64,000 nt of DNA from Mesaphorura yosii (Eukaryota > Arthropoda > Collembola > Poduromorpha > Tullbergiidae). Position 1 is the stretch's first letter. Each line of letters opens with the position of its first letter. The DNA is taken from NCBI GenBank assembly GCA_009869945.1, contig WIXG01000181.1, forward strand, positions 1 through 64,000, given 5' to 3'. Below, piece by piece: positions 46,255 through 58,200 of the stretch. The translations under genes and the position numbers were made by a program. Below the pieces are notes generated by a model. It was not told the DNA's origin. It ran no database searches and saw only the letters and a list, made by a program, of their open reading frames with translations.

Positions 46255-49127
46255 CTTGGAAGCTTTGCTTCTAATTGTTAGGCAGCAAATTGTGATTGCA
46301 CAAAATCAATTTGTCATTGAAAGACTGTACTTTGACTGGTGTAACTTCAGTCGTGGTAGCACGAACACTTGCTGCTAGATTGTTCGTGTATTGTCACTTT
46401 TAATCCCAGTACGAAAACACTTCACGCACACGATAGATGCGATTACACAACTTTGGAGTTACGTAACGATGTAGATGCACAATGCGTTTTGACATTGTTT
46501 ATGTGCTTTTCAGGGTCAATTCCGGACTCTCTTCATTGTTAATTAACAATAGCCGCATTGCATGTCTCTGTAAAGTAGTAAAGTCAAAGAACCATTAAAG
46601 TGTATACGCATGGAGTTATGCTCCTACCTATGGAGTTATACCGTTTATGCTCAATTGCGATTAATATGAAAGCTCAGCATACTTGCGAAGTTGATGCACA
46701 GGCTCCGAAGGACTTCTACGCGACAGAACCAAGCTTTTATCAGCACCTGGAATGGAGTCCACGTATGAAGCAGAATACGAGAATGAGTCGATGGATTCAA
46801 AGTTATATACTTTTGAGCTATTCATTATCTGTTTGCTTACCTCAAATCGTGGAGTTGGTTGAGGTTCAACAACTTCAGACGTCCACAGCAGATTATAACT
46901 GCTCACAAGTGACTCAACTGACTTGCATGCATGGATACTACTGATAACGGAAGGCGGACTTTAACTGTGAGACGATGCGACGATCGAAAAGGCCAGGCAC
47001 AAAACATAAGGCACCGAAGAGTCTTCTAAATATTTATTCATTCACTGCTGACATATCCATCTTCCCGGTTTGACTCTTGAAATTCATTCGTGCACGTTCT
47101 CAAGTCCAAAGAAGAGGGAGCGGACCGAAATGGGCTGGAGAAAAACTCAGTTTTATACTCTGTCAGAGCAGCGAACTGACTTCGTGACTTCATAAAGAAC
47201 CGACCGTTAGTTCCATTGGACCATTAATGAAGTCACCATCATCTTGAACGATACCTCTATAATTAAGTCTGGTATCCAGTAGCCGGAACGGAACCGGCTT
47301 TATTAATTCAATGCTGGCAACGGATTGGACAATAAATTATTTCCATTTTTGTCCATCGACTGACATTCGTCAAAAAGTCTTAATTTTAAGGTGAAAGAGA
47401 GTTGGAATATGGAAAAACTTTTGCCAGGTTTTATGAAATGGTGTGACCTTTCATTTGTAATCATTTTTGTAGCCTTCGAACTGTTCCTCACAAGTTGTTA
47501 AAAGTTTCATCATCTTCCATCTCCATTAGACGGCTCCTTTCTGGAAATACCTTAAAAACTAATAACATGGAAAGAAAAGAAAACTTTCTCGTTACTTTAT
47601 GCACTTCTCCCTGAGCGGATCTGTGTGCTCAGGTTATGAAAAGGACGTCAGGCTTGCGAGACTCTTTTCACCTTTCTCATTTCTTTCCATTTCAATTTCT
47701 CCAGTCCCGCCTTCCGCGTCCGTGTCGTCTTCCGAACTTTCTACTTTTACTCCCCACCGTCGTCGCAGACGAAGAATTTATGCATTTGATTCACACAAGC
47801 GCATAAAATAGTACAAGATCCGCATCTTCAACATCATCCATCTGCGCGTGAGCGAGGTAAGAGAAAACCCGAGTTGTGGAAGCAGTTCAACCATGGCAAA
47901 TTGTAATTCACACATTCGCAGACTTTGTTCGCTCAAAGAATGAATATTCGCCATGGCTTATGAATATTTACCACCACCAGCCACCGTGGCCGTGGCACGA
48001 GTCGGCATTCGCATTCAAGATCGACCGCATTGAATGCGGCAAGACTGTAAATGAGCAAAAAGGACACGAGAGAAGACGAAGGACGATGATCACTGGAATT
48101 CAAGTTTGGACTGAAGTAGGTTATAAACAAATTCCAGAAATCATTTTCATTCTACTACGACGTGCGACCGATTTTTACTCACAAAGATGAAGGCTACTGG
48201 CCTCAAAGCAGCGTTAAGTATGCGAGTCCAGTCCGTTCTGGGCTTAGGACTTGCATGCTTGTTGGACGAAGGAATGTGCCAAGAAATGGCCGACCAATGA
48301 TGCTGATTATAAAATATGAAATTGTTTGAGAATCTCAATGCGATCCGGAGACTGATTGAGACCAGTCCGCTAACTGAACTGCAAGAGCTTCCAGAAGAAA
48401 ATGAATGAATAAATTGATGCGATCGCGAGCGGTGACGGTAACAACAGTACACAGCAAGCTCCTAGGATTAAGAGTTGAGACAGTTGGAGGCTGTTTATTT
48501 GTGATGAATAAAACAAATACTCAAAATATTCATTTGCTGTGCGCGTCTGTTATGCTGCTTTCTGCTGTGCAGTACGACGACGTGACATGAATAAACAATT
48601 GATTATGAAGAACTAGCTGTAAGACGTATTTGCATTGAAATTGCCCAAATTCTAAGAAATCGGAGCGTGATCTTCAATAAAGGCAAAGGTCTCCTTATTC
48701 TGCCACTACGATTCCAGTTCCTGTACAGTGGATTATTCCTATTCCAGCTAGTCTATTTTTAGGCTGAAGTGGGTAAAAAATCTGCGATCCTAACGTTTTG
48801 AGATGAAGGATGTTAGCCATTTATGTCAGTCACCAGGTCCATTAGCCCGCCCGCCATTGTTGTCAAGATCAGTAATTACTGACCATAAATATTTCAGGGT
48901 AGTAGTAGACTCTGACTCTGGCTCTTGATGTCTTAATCCGGTCTTTGTCTTTGTCTCACAGACGTGACAAGTTGACAAGAAACGCGAAGGTGACAGTTCG
49001 GCTCGCAGAAGCAGGACTCTTGTAGAAATCTAATCACAATGGCTGACTTCACGACCATCATGGCAGATATTCATTCATTCGGCTACTCATTTCATTTCAT
49101 GCTTGAACTAACGAACAAGAAGGTCTT
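46255..49127. other. Intergenic region, no gene seen
   Basis: About 2.9 kb between two minus-strand genes. The plus-strand open frame 46600-46944 shows no family features. No repeats or RNA genes recognised. Confidence 0.4.
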
Positions 49128-51293
49128 TCATTGACTATTTGTACTTCTATCGAAAACTAAATTCGTGCATACATTCGCCAATTTCCCAATCAGAATCTCG
49201 GTCAAGAACACCACCACGGAAAATTCACAACAAACTCCAAATACCAGCAGCGGATTCTGAATGACTCCCATCCACATTCTCCGCGGCGGATCGGCAACTC
49301 GAGGGAGATTGAAGAGCAACGCAGATGGTGGTCTGGAACTATCTCGATCAAGATTCACGCCGGACACTGCCAAGGAATTCCAATGATATTCTTCTGCGAG
49401 TTCCTGAATCTGCTTCCAGTACCCATAAATGCCCGATTCCATGAGCGCACTCAGCGGTCTCGCCAGCAGGCCGGAAATATAGGTTGCTGCCGACGTCCAG
49501 ATTTTAATATACACAAAAGGATTCGCTGAGCCCACGTAGACAATTTGTTTCCGACCTCCCAGCGCGGCACGTATCACGTGCATTGTTTGGCCGGCTGTGT
49601 GTCCCTCCAAAAGAGCAAAGTTTGGAGGCACAATTTTCAGTCCCACAGTTGTGTTCATTGGAGAATTTGAGCGAATACTTTTCAAAAATTGCTTATACAA
49701 GGTTTGAGGCTGCGGAATTCCTTCCGGCATCAAGACGTAGATCGTACTGTTCTGAACCTGATTGCACGCTTTGCAGGTGGAAATATTGACCATTGGTGGG
49801 GGCGATGGGACAGCAACCATAGCATTTGACCCGACGAAACGTTGCTTCAGCACATATGAAGTCGAAAACACACCGAGTGGACTCTGAGCCAAATCCGAAA
49901 GCGATTCGGGCACAGGAGGAATAATATGCTTCGTCATGAGCGCTGACAGAATTCCCGTGTACCCATTCGATAGGACAACGGTTCCCAGAAGCCAAAGGAC
50001 GAGCACCGGAAGAAGTTGACGCTTGAGGTACATTCGCGGCAGAGCTTGGTTCAGCAGGGTCTCGAAGAGTGCCAACACACAGTAGATCAGATCTCTCAAA
50101 TTTATTTTCCTTTCCTGCACTCGGAGCACCCAAAACAATACTGAAATTGCAACGATGGCCAGCCAAGTAAATACCCACGTGAATTCATCCATTGATCTCA
50201 GGAACGAGCTGATATTTGACTTGGAAACGTACTGGTTGTCGAGAACGATGATAAAGCGATAAGGAATTATGTCCAGCAAAATGATGTTCCCCACACGCTC
50301 CCTGTATTCATCCAGGACATGGTCTTGAAGCAAGCCAGTTGTGTAGAAATGCGCCACCATCTGCACTAAAGACGGCTGACCAGGTGGAGCAAATGTGACA
50401 TTAAGTTCTTGGGCAATTTGCAGGTTTACGCAATCAGCCGCTTCGAAAGGGCTCGCTACGCGATCCAAATAAATTGAATTGCCACATGTCTTCCTCTTGT
50501 ACTGTGCTTGAAAGCGAAGTTGGCGCAAGTAATATCCTGGAAGAATGGAGAGAATCACGCCTCTGCTTCGTCTCTTCGTTTCTGAAAACAAACGCAGCCT
50601 CTGTTGCAAATTCGTGCCTCGAAATTCGCTTGGTATAAGCGGGAATATGACCGTACGCAGCTGAGCATCGCATGGCACACATATCAAATTGACTTGCTCA
50701 TTGTCATCCGCAATTTCCAACACTGTCGCTCGATGTCCGGGCGCCAATACGAAAGAGCTGAAGAGACCCATCTTATCATTGAAGGACAGCGCCTTCCCGT
50801 CCACGCTTGTGTCAACAATCATCAAGTCCTGTAACTCATTCTCCAAACCGTTGAAGATCAGCGTGGAGTGCAGAGGTTTTGGATGACTCAGGTTGGTGCC
50901 GGCGTTGTCCAGCACAAATATTATTTCGGCCTTGCATTCCAGGTGCTTCAGGTGGTTTCCTGTTGGCAGCTCTTCATTCTGCATTACACCTGTCTCCATG
51001 TTGATGAACTTCTTCCATCTCCTTGCACTCTTCTCCCAGGAGGGTGGCAGCACAGTTGGTATACCCGATTCTTGAAGGAACTCTGCATACGCCTCAAGGT
51101 CAGCACTTCTAAGTAAATGGTCACCGTGTGCACTTCCTTCCAGAGTTACCACGCAGTTTGTGAATGCGTGAGTGAAGAGATCGACCAAATGTTGCGGGAG
51201 TTTGCTCGTGTATGGTGGCAATGACTTGGAAGCGCCAGAAATGTCAACGTGCACTAGAAGAAGGAGCAAGAAAGTGATGCCCAATGCTTGCAT
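49128..51293 (-). CDS. Ionotropic receptor (IR-type chemosensory ligand-gated channel)
   Basis: Single exon of 721 aa starting at the ATG at 51293. A signal peptide (MQALGITFLLLLLVHVDISGA) precedes a divergent extracellular region. The ligand-binding halves flank a glutamate-receptor-like channel: M1 at about 372-392 (FTWVFTWLAIVAISVLFWVL), a pore segment near 403-418 (YCVLALFETLLNQ), and M3 at about 428-452 (LVLWLLGTVVLSNGYTGILS, then ALMT). The last helix near 680-700 (VFGVCCEFSVVVFLTEILIG) is followed by a short tail. The order and the YTGILSALMT block match arthropod ionotropic receptors, which respond to odours, tastants, humidity or temperature at sensory dendrites. The IR glutamate-binding residues are not obviously conserved. 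Lack of introns suggests a lineage-specific divergent IR rather than a conserved co-receptor (IR25a, IR8a). Confidence 0.85.
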   Translation of the reverse strand: MQALGITFLLLLLVHVDISGASKSLPPYTSKLPQHLVDLFTHAFTNCVVTLEGSAHGDHLLRSADLEAYAEFLQESGIPTVLPPSWEKSARRWKKFINMETGVMQNEELPTGNHLKHLECKAEIIFVLDNAGTNLSHPKPLHSTLIFNGLENELQDLMIVDTSVDGKALSFNDKMGLFSSFVLAPGHRATVLEIADDNEQVNLICVPCDAQLRTVIFPLIPSEFRGTNLQQRLRLFSETKRRSRGVILSILPGYYLRQLRFQAQYKRKTCGNSIYLDRVASPFEAADCVNLQIAQELNVTFAPPGQPSLVQMVAHFYTTGLLQDHVLDEYRERVGNIILLDIIPYRFIIVLDNQYVSKSNISSFLRSMDEFTWVFTWLAIVAISVLFWVLRVQERKINLRDLIYCVLALFETLLNQALPRMYLKRQLLPVLVLWLLGTVVLSNGYTGILSALMTKHIIPPVPESLSDLAQSPLGVFSTSYVLKQRFVGSNAMVAVPSPPPMVNISTCKACNQVQNSTIYVLMPEGIPQPQTLYKQFLKSIRSNSPMNTTVGLKIVPPNFALLEGHTAGQTMHVIRAALGGRKQIVYVGSANPFVYIKIWTSAATYISGLLARPLSALMESGIYGYWKQIQELAEEYHWNSLAVSGVNLDRDSSRPPSALLFNLPRVADPPRRMWMGVIQNPLLVFGVCCEFSVVVFLTEILIGKLANVCTNLVFDRSTNSQ

Positions 51294-52271
51294 TTTTACC
51301 TTTCACACTGAAAACTGAGATTTGACTGGAGAATATGCAGACAACACTGTCAGTGCTTCCCATGAAGTTGAGTTCTATACACCACTTGACTGCCTATTAC
51401 TAGTTGTCAAATCTGAGAACTTCCATAATCCTTCATTCCATCTACTGCCCAATCAATAATGCAACCAAGCGTAACCTGTTGATTTTGGGCTGACTATCGT
51501 AAATGTAGTTGAATCTTATTAGAAAATATGCATGACGAAGACTTGATTACAATTCCGAAACTTATCAAGGTCGCCTTTATTTCGGGATAACATATGATCA
51601 CCTTTCAAGAAGACACACATTAGGATCACAACATTGGTTATCTTTATGATGTACACGATGACAATGGAACTTTATGATACGTTACACACGTGTTCTATCT
51701 AATTTTATGCTGCCATCAAGCGTAAAAACGTAACTATTACCTAATTGACAATAGGGAGAGCTTGGCCAGAACAAATCGCAAAAGTTTCATCATTGGTTCT
51801 TCTTTCCTTAAACATAATTCACTCTTACAATTTAGAATTAAGATTAAACAGATAAAACAAAGTTCATGCCTTGCATGCGTCGTTTCTTAAAATTACTTTG
51901 TTATTAGTTCATACGCTATTTGGACTTCACAAACAATAAATGAATTAAAGCTATTGACTATCATTATCATTGGATTAGGTTCCAGTACAAACAGGCTACA
52001 AAATTATGTTTCGCTTTTGAATGAAAAGCTCTTACGATAAATTCACCGGTTAGATTTCATTTGACTAGATGCAAGTTGCTACCTTTCCCAGTATGTATAA
52101 ATGTAATTAGAGAAACAAGAAGCAATAAAGAAAGCTGTCATGGGCGGGCATGCGTTTGAAAATCGGACACGTTCAGTTTCTTTAAGGTATTTGCTTGCTG
52201 AGGTACGAGAGTCCAGGTCCAGAAGTCAAGAGATGCTTTCAGATAAGAGCTTCACATTCAAAAGCTAACCG
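51294..52271. other. Spacer between the ionotropic receptor and PDE8
   Basis: About 1 kb, AT-rich: promoter of the receptor and 3' UTR of PDE8. No coding sequence seen. Confidence 0.4.
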
Positions 52272-55200
52272 CTAATTTCCACCACTCAGTCGATTGTACG
52301 CATCCACTTGACCAGCAGACTGGATGCCCTGACGGTCCAAATCCTTCCAGTACTCGTAGTTGATTCGCAAATGCTCAATTACTTCTGGGACGTCCAAAAA
52401 TGCTGCGAGAAAAATCAATTATGCTTTTATTAAAAATTCCTTTGGGTTATTATTGGGCATGGCTGTTCTGTATGTTCACGGCAGCACCGCGTTATAAAAG
52501 ATTGCGTGAGTTCGGAAACGATAGGAAAGAGCTTTACAGCCTTGCAGCACTGAAGGTAAAAGAACCACACGCATTCACACTGCAAATTACGATATAATGT
52601 GATAAAATAAACTTAAGCTTTTGTCGATAATTTGTCCTTTCAATTCTTTCGTGTTTGGCCATCCGAGACTTGAGAGTTTACTTTCTTCGAATCTGAACGG
52701 CAGAATGCCGCTCAGACTTCATTGAAACTTCATTAAAACTACACTCATTCTTGCCAAAGCTCGTTCCGCTACGTTCACATTCTGCTGGACCATGAAAGCG
52801 GATTGTTGCTCAAATTCCAGCACGAGCAACTTGTGCGATTTTTAAAGAACGTTCAGAGTGATGCTTACCGTCCCATGCTTCAAACATGTCTTGCACAAAA
52901 TAATCTATAAATCCAGTCTGCGATTTCGGAATGGAACAAGTATCACGCTCAAACATTGGCATAACAGGTGGAAGTCCTCTTGAAATCTCCTCGTCAGTTT
53001 GGCGAAAGTACTCTTCAGCAATTCTCTTGGCCCAATCCACACAGAGTCGCTTTGGTCGTGCGGGATTCGAAATGTCGGCGCACTTGATCAGCATTCTTTT
53101 GATGAGGATGACGTTCTCAGGAGTGATCAGAGTTGTTATGTCCGGCTCAGCGGAGCCGCTGGGCGTGAGGGATGCGGGCGAGCCTCCGTCTACCGATTTC
53201 GACCCGTTGAGATTGCTGTTGCTGCCTAAATAGCCGCCACTGTTGCTTCTGCTTGCTCCACCAGCAACGGGACTCAGATCTTCACCGCCACCGCTGTCTT
53301 TCATGCCATTATTCAGAAGTGGCTTCGTAAATACGTTGACAAACTTCGAAAAGTGCTCAAAGTGTTTTGTCATTTCAGTTGCCAGCACCATGTCGATGAT
53401 CCCCGAGCGCACCATTTTGTACGTGTCAGTATCCAAATTCTTAAAAATATTCACACGCGAGTCACTGAGAGTAAGTTTAAACGTAAATGCAGAATGATGA
53501 GATTCCAAAACTGAGATGTCATTGTAGAGAAGAGCAAGCTCGTTTCCTGAGTTGGTTAAGTAGGTGCTGAAAGAAACAAAAAAAACAAATTGAAATCACG
53601 AGACAAGCACATTCAGGTCGAATTTCCAACTGCAGAAAGTTACTCTTTTATTAAAAAGTAATAGTTTGCCCAATCTCATTCCGTAAAAGCGCAGTACACC
53701 GCAGCGCAAGCCGCAAGGGAATTAGCAACGCTACGGCCGGCGTGGGTTGGATGTTGGATTCTTGTGCCCAGAAACCCACGCCAGCACTACATCATCAAGG
53801 GAAAGTAGGCCTTGAGCTTGATTGAGGACTCATAACCTGGCTCGAGCCGAGAAAAAAGAGAAAGTTTATCAAGAGAAAAAACTCCAGCTCTGCTCAGGAA
53901 CTGGAAATTTATCCTCATTCGCAAGTTAGAAAAAAACAGAAGTCTTTCATAATAATCCAACTCCGGCTCAAGACCATAAAAGAGCTAATTAGTGGAGAAA
54001 ACTTATAATTACTTTCCTCACAGTTTTGACTTCAGACTAAAACAGGACATTGCATTGAGATAATGGCACGTGGCACTGAATGCTGACCTCTGATTTCATC
54101 GCTAAATCTTGTCCCATTGTATTGCATTTAGGAGAACAGTGATACGGGCAGGTTGGCAGATTTCTTGATTCTGTTACAGTCACAGACATGGATTGACTCA
54201 ATTCTTTCTACATTGCCCTTGTCTCACTGGAATAACTTGCTCTTGCTCTGCTCTTTCAGCTCTCCTCAGCGTCAAATCCGTGCCGGTACCTCTGCTTGCT
54301 ATTGCTACGGAGGGACGAGATCCAAGAGAAACAAATGGAATTTGTCTGTCTGAATTGCTTTCTCAAGTCAAAGTGTTACATTATAGATGGCTAAATCCAA
54401 TTTTTCAATTTTAAAAGTACTTTATTATTTATTGCCTCTCTATTATAACCTTCTGTCTTTCTGTTACTCAAGGCGAACGGAAAAAGGCAAAAGGCAAAGC
54501 AATGCAATATTTGTACTGCTTTCTCCCAATAACAATAAGATTTAATGCGTGCAGAAATGATTCTGGCAAGAAGAGAAAGTCGACCTTTGGATTTGAAGCT
54601 CAAATGCGACGCAGTCACGTTCAGTTAGACAAGTTCAGACAGAGTTCTTGCATATATTCGTACTATCCTATTTTGTATCTGTATTTATTCTTTGCTGTGC
54701 TCGTGTCTTGCATTTTTTTTTCAAATTGCGCCAGATTTGTAAATACTCTTTTCTGTTGAGAATGAGTGAAAGAGAAAGCCGGAGGGTAGAAATTAAATAC
54801 TCATTACACGCAAAAAATTGAATTTACAATGAAAGACGAAAAGGGGCATGAAGAGTTTGTCCATACAAATGGGTGACGTCATAAAAGAGTCCCATCGTCG
54901 AGTGTGCCCCTTTTTACTTGTTTTGCTGAATTGCGAATAAATGCATGGCCTCACCGGAGAAGGTACAAAAGGTCTTTGTTGCAAATATGCCATGACGGAG
55001 GCCAGGGCATTCTTTAATCTCTCGGGACCTTCTTATTCTGCCTCACTTAACGGCACGAACAAATATTGACAGTTCCTCCAAGTCGAAACTCTTAACTCTC
55101 CATTGCATTGAGCTGAAATCCGTTGAATGCACGTAATTTGCAAACTTTTCTACTTTTGTACACGTAAGCTTCAAAATTTGTTTATGTTAACTTTCTTGCT

Positions 55201-58200
55201 TTGTCCAAAATGTAGCCGAGCCTGGCTTCCTATGCCTGCTTGCCTTTCGAGAATGCAACAACTTGAGCTGGCTTGGCTCAAAATAACAAAACGATGTGAC
55301 GACATCGTTTACAAGAAGGGAAAAGCTGATATATAAACATGTAAGCTCAGCAGTTTTAAGTTGGGTGAGTTTCTTGATAATGCCGTAATTACCTGTTTTT
55401 GCCGGGATGGTCGACATCGTGCACCGCTGCCGCAATTAGTGCTATTACTTCGTCAATGGGCTCCAAAAATGTCTTTAGTCTTTCGGTTGACAGAAAGTAG
55501 GCAGTTGCCTGAAAACAGAAGAAAATGTATGTACAAAAGCGAATATATAATTAAGTTACGCAAAAATGTGGCGTCTCCGCAATTTTGTCGTAATCTCACT
55601 ACAATGGCCAAACCATATAATTCATTATTCTCGACAAGCGCGGCTGGTAGGGGATGGCGGACAAAATGAAGAAACCTTTGAAGTACGTGTACGTCTTTGT
55701 CGAACGTACTCCGTATTTTATGAAGTGGGACTTTGTCGGTCTAGATTTTATCGTCATTCTCAAACTGAATGCTAAAGTTTGCGGTAGGTTGGCTTCACGC
55801 TTTGTGAAGCGGAGAAATTCACTTATAAATTATGCCTTGCAAGTCTCTCTGCATAATCCTAAAAGTTTGCCCGTAGTGAAGGTTGAGCATGGACCGTAAA
55901 ATTCGTGGTAGTCATATCATAATTACTCGCAGCCAGTCACAAGCTCCTTTCCAGATCTACAACTCATTAGTTTTTAGTTAGCGTTGCTACTTACTTGCAA
56001 CACATCTGCGGCATGCGTGGAATTATGGTACGTGTTCAGCGAATGGTAGTTGGCCTCGATCAATGTCAACCAATTGCGTATCGAAGTGTCATCCGTTCTG
56101 AGAGTCTGAGCCACGCAAAATCTTGAGAATATCGCCATACCAGTCCAGACGAGAGGCCTGCGGAAGAGATCAATATAAACACTAGCACCGGCGGGTTTTT
56201 CGTTTCCAATTTAGTTTGTAATTACAAACTGATCTGAACTGCGCTGCGGACGCCAACCAAACCTGTACGCCAAACGAGAGGTAAAATTTAAATTCAGACG
56301 AAAAATCAATCGAGTCTCTCGAGCCTTTAGCGTTTTCTCCAGAAATTGTGTTCCTCGAGTTAACGGGGGAAATATGCAAATTTGCGTAAGCTTGACTGAT
56401 TTTTAGTTAATACACGTCGTCGTAGATCTGATGTAAATACGCGTTCGTTCGTCTCGCTCGTCGTGCCGAGCTAAGAAACGGGAATTCATTTATTCAATCA
56501 TTTATAGTCCAAGAGAGAAGAAAACCTTCCAGCTAATACTTAATATGCATGTAAAACGGGCACAAAAGACTCGACCGTCTTGCATCTCTCTCCGCTTACT
56601 TTTGATTGTTTGATAGAGAAGAGATAGAATTTAACACAGAGGAGCCCCGTCTTCGTGTCTATGTTCACAGAGCGCTAAATGAGTGAATACTGGAGAAAGG
56701 AAAAAGGCTACAAACATGTCTATCTTCAAATGGATCTAAGTAAATATCAAAGTTTCGTGCATTGTACAGAAAACGCAAGATCTTCGGTTTTTCGTCTCCC
56801 TCAAATTGTAAAGGATTTACAAAATTATTAGTCTTCACAACTTTTTTGTCTGTCTTGTCCTAAAACCTCAGGCTCGCCTGTGCCTGCTTGGCGCTTTGGT
56901 TTGGCGTGCTCTTGCCGTTTTTTATTTGCGGTCTCCAGATCCGGCAAGAAAAGCTTTGATCATGCTTTCACCAGCTGTCGTACCTTTTTTCCGTGATTTC
57001 TTCCAGTAAAATGACGTCAAAATCCCATCTCGACTCTGTCTCTAAAACCCTTTGTAGTTGCGACGGTGCTTCCGCAATGTCTGGCAAAGACGGTCTCGGC
57101 GCAAGTCTTGAAGTATTCTCATTAGATGAGCGGCGAACAGTCGCAGTTCCAGGTTTTGGTCCTTGCTGTAAGAATGATGCAATATTGTAAACGTGCTTTC
57201 GTAGGAAATGTGGAATTGGCTTATTCATAATGCTTAAGCAAACAAAAGCAACAAAAGTATAGAAAGCTTATTTGTTTTTACAACAATGTAATCCCTCACT
57301 TACGGAAAGTAAAGCTCCGAGTAAATCAGTTGTCAGTGGATCATCACTTTTCACTTTTATGTTATCTCGTCCTGGTTCGAAAAACTGCGGCGAATAAAGC
57401 TCGGTTGTCTTTAGGATTTCTAAAACTTTTTCCAGCGCTTGGGCAATATAAAGTGGACAATTTTGTTGAGCTGCAGCAATTATATTTATCACTTTCGTGA
57501 TTGGGGCTTCGATTGTCAGCGAATGGAGTTTGGCCAGGCTTTGACGTCTCAGAACTGAGCCTACGAGTCAGAACGAGTTATGAACAAAACTGGGCAATAA
57601 ATGGGGCATGGCTTCTGAAACTCACCGTCATTGCTTATCGACTTGATATCGTATGAAGCTTTCCTTAACGATTTCAAGCTTCCACGTGCGACGGGATTGT
57701 ACGTAGTTGGTGGCTCATGACCGCCTGTGCCTGCGGGCGCTGTTGTTGACGCTCCCGTTGTCGTCGTGTTGTACTCGGTCGACAGGCTCTTCTCGCGATG
57801 ATACAACGTTGGCGGTTCTGAGATGTAAATGTACGAGGTGCAGTTCCAACTGTAACAAAATCCAAACGAGATTGATGTAACCGGATCCATAGCATGATAC
57901 CTCAAATAGCTCTCAACTTCAATTTATTACTTTGCCTGCTCGTGCTTATAGGCAAATTTTAAAGGTTTAATACAAGGAACTTCAACACCAAAGTTGGATA
58001 ATATTAACTTTCTTTGGCGGAGTTTTAATGATACTCGAGGCTTTAATATTTTCTTCCGGCTGATATTAAAACAGCTGTTTTTGAATGTTGATGTAAGCCA
58101 TTTTCACGAAAGACGCGCACTACTTTCACCGACTTTTTTAGGTTTACTGCAAGCACGATGCAGTAAATATGAGAATGACGCAAACCGCAACAGGCGGACG

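Noticed and set aside
46600-46944. Plus-strand 114-codon frame
   Set aside because: Mixed composition without any family feature; likely chance.
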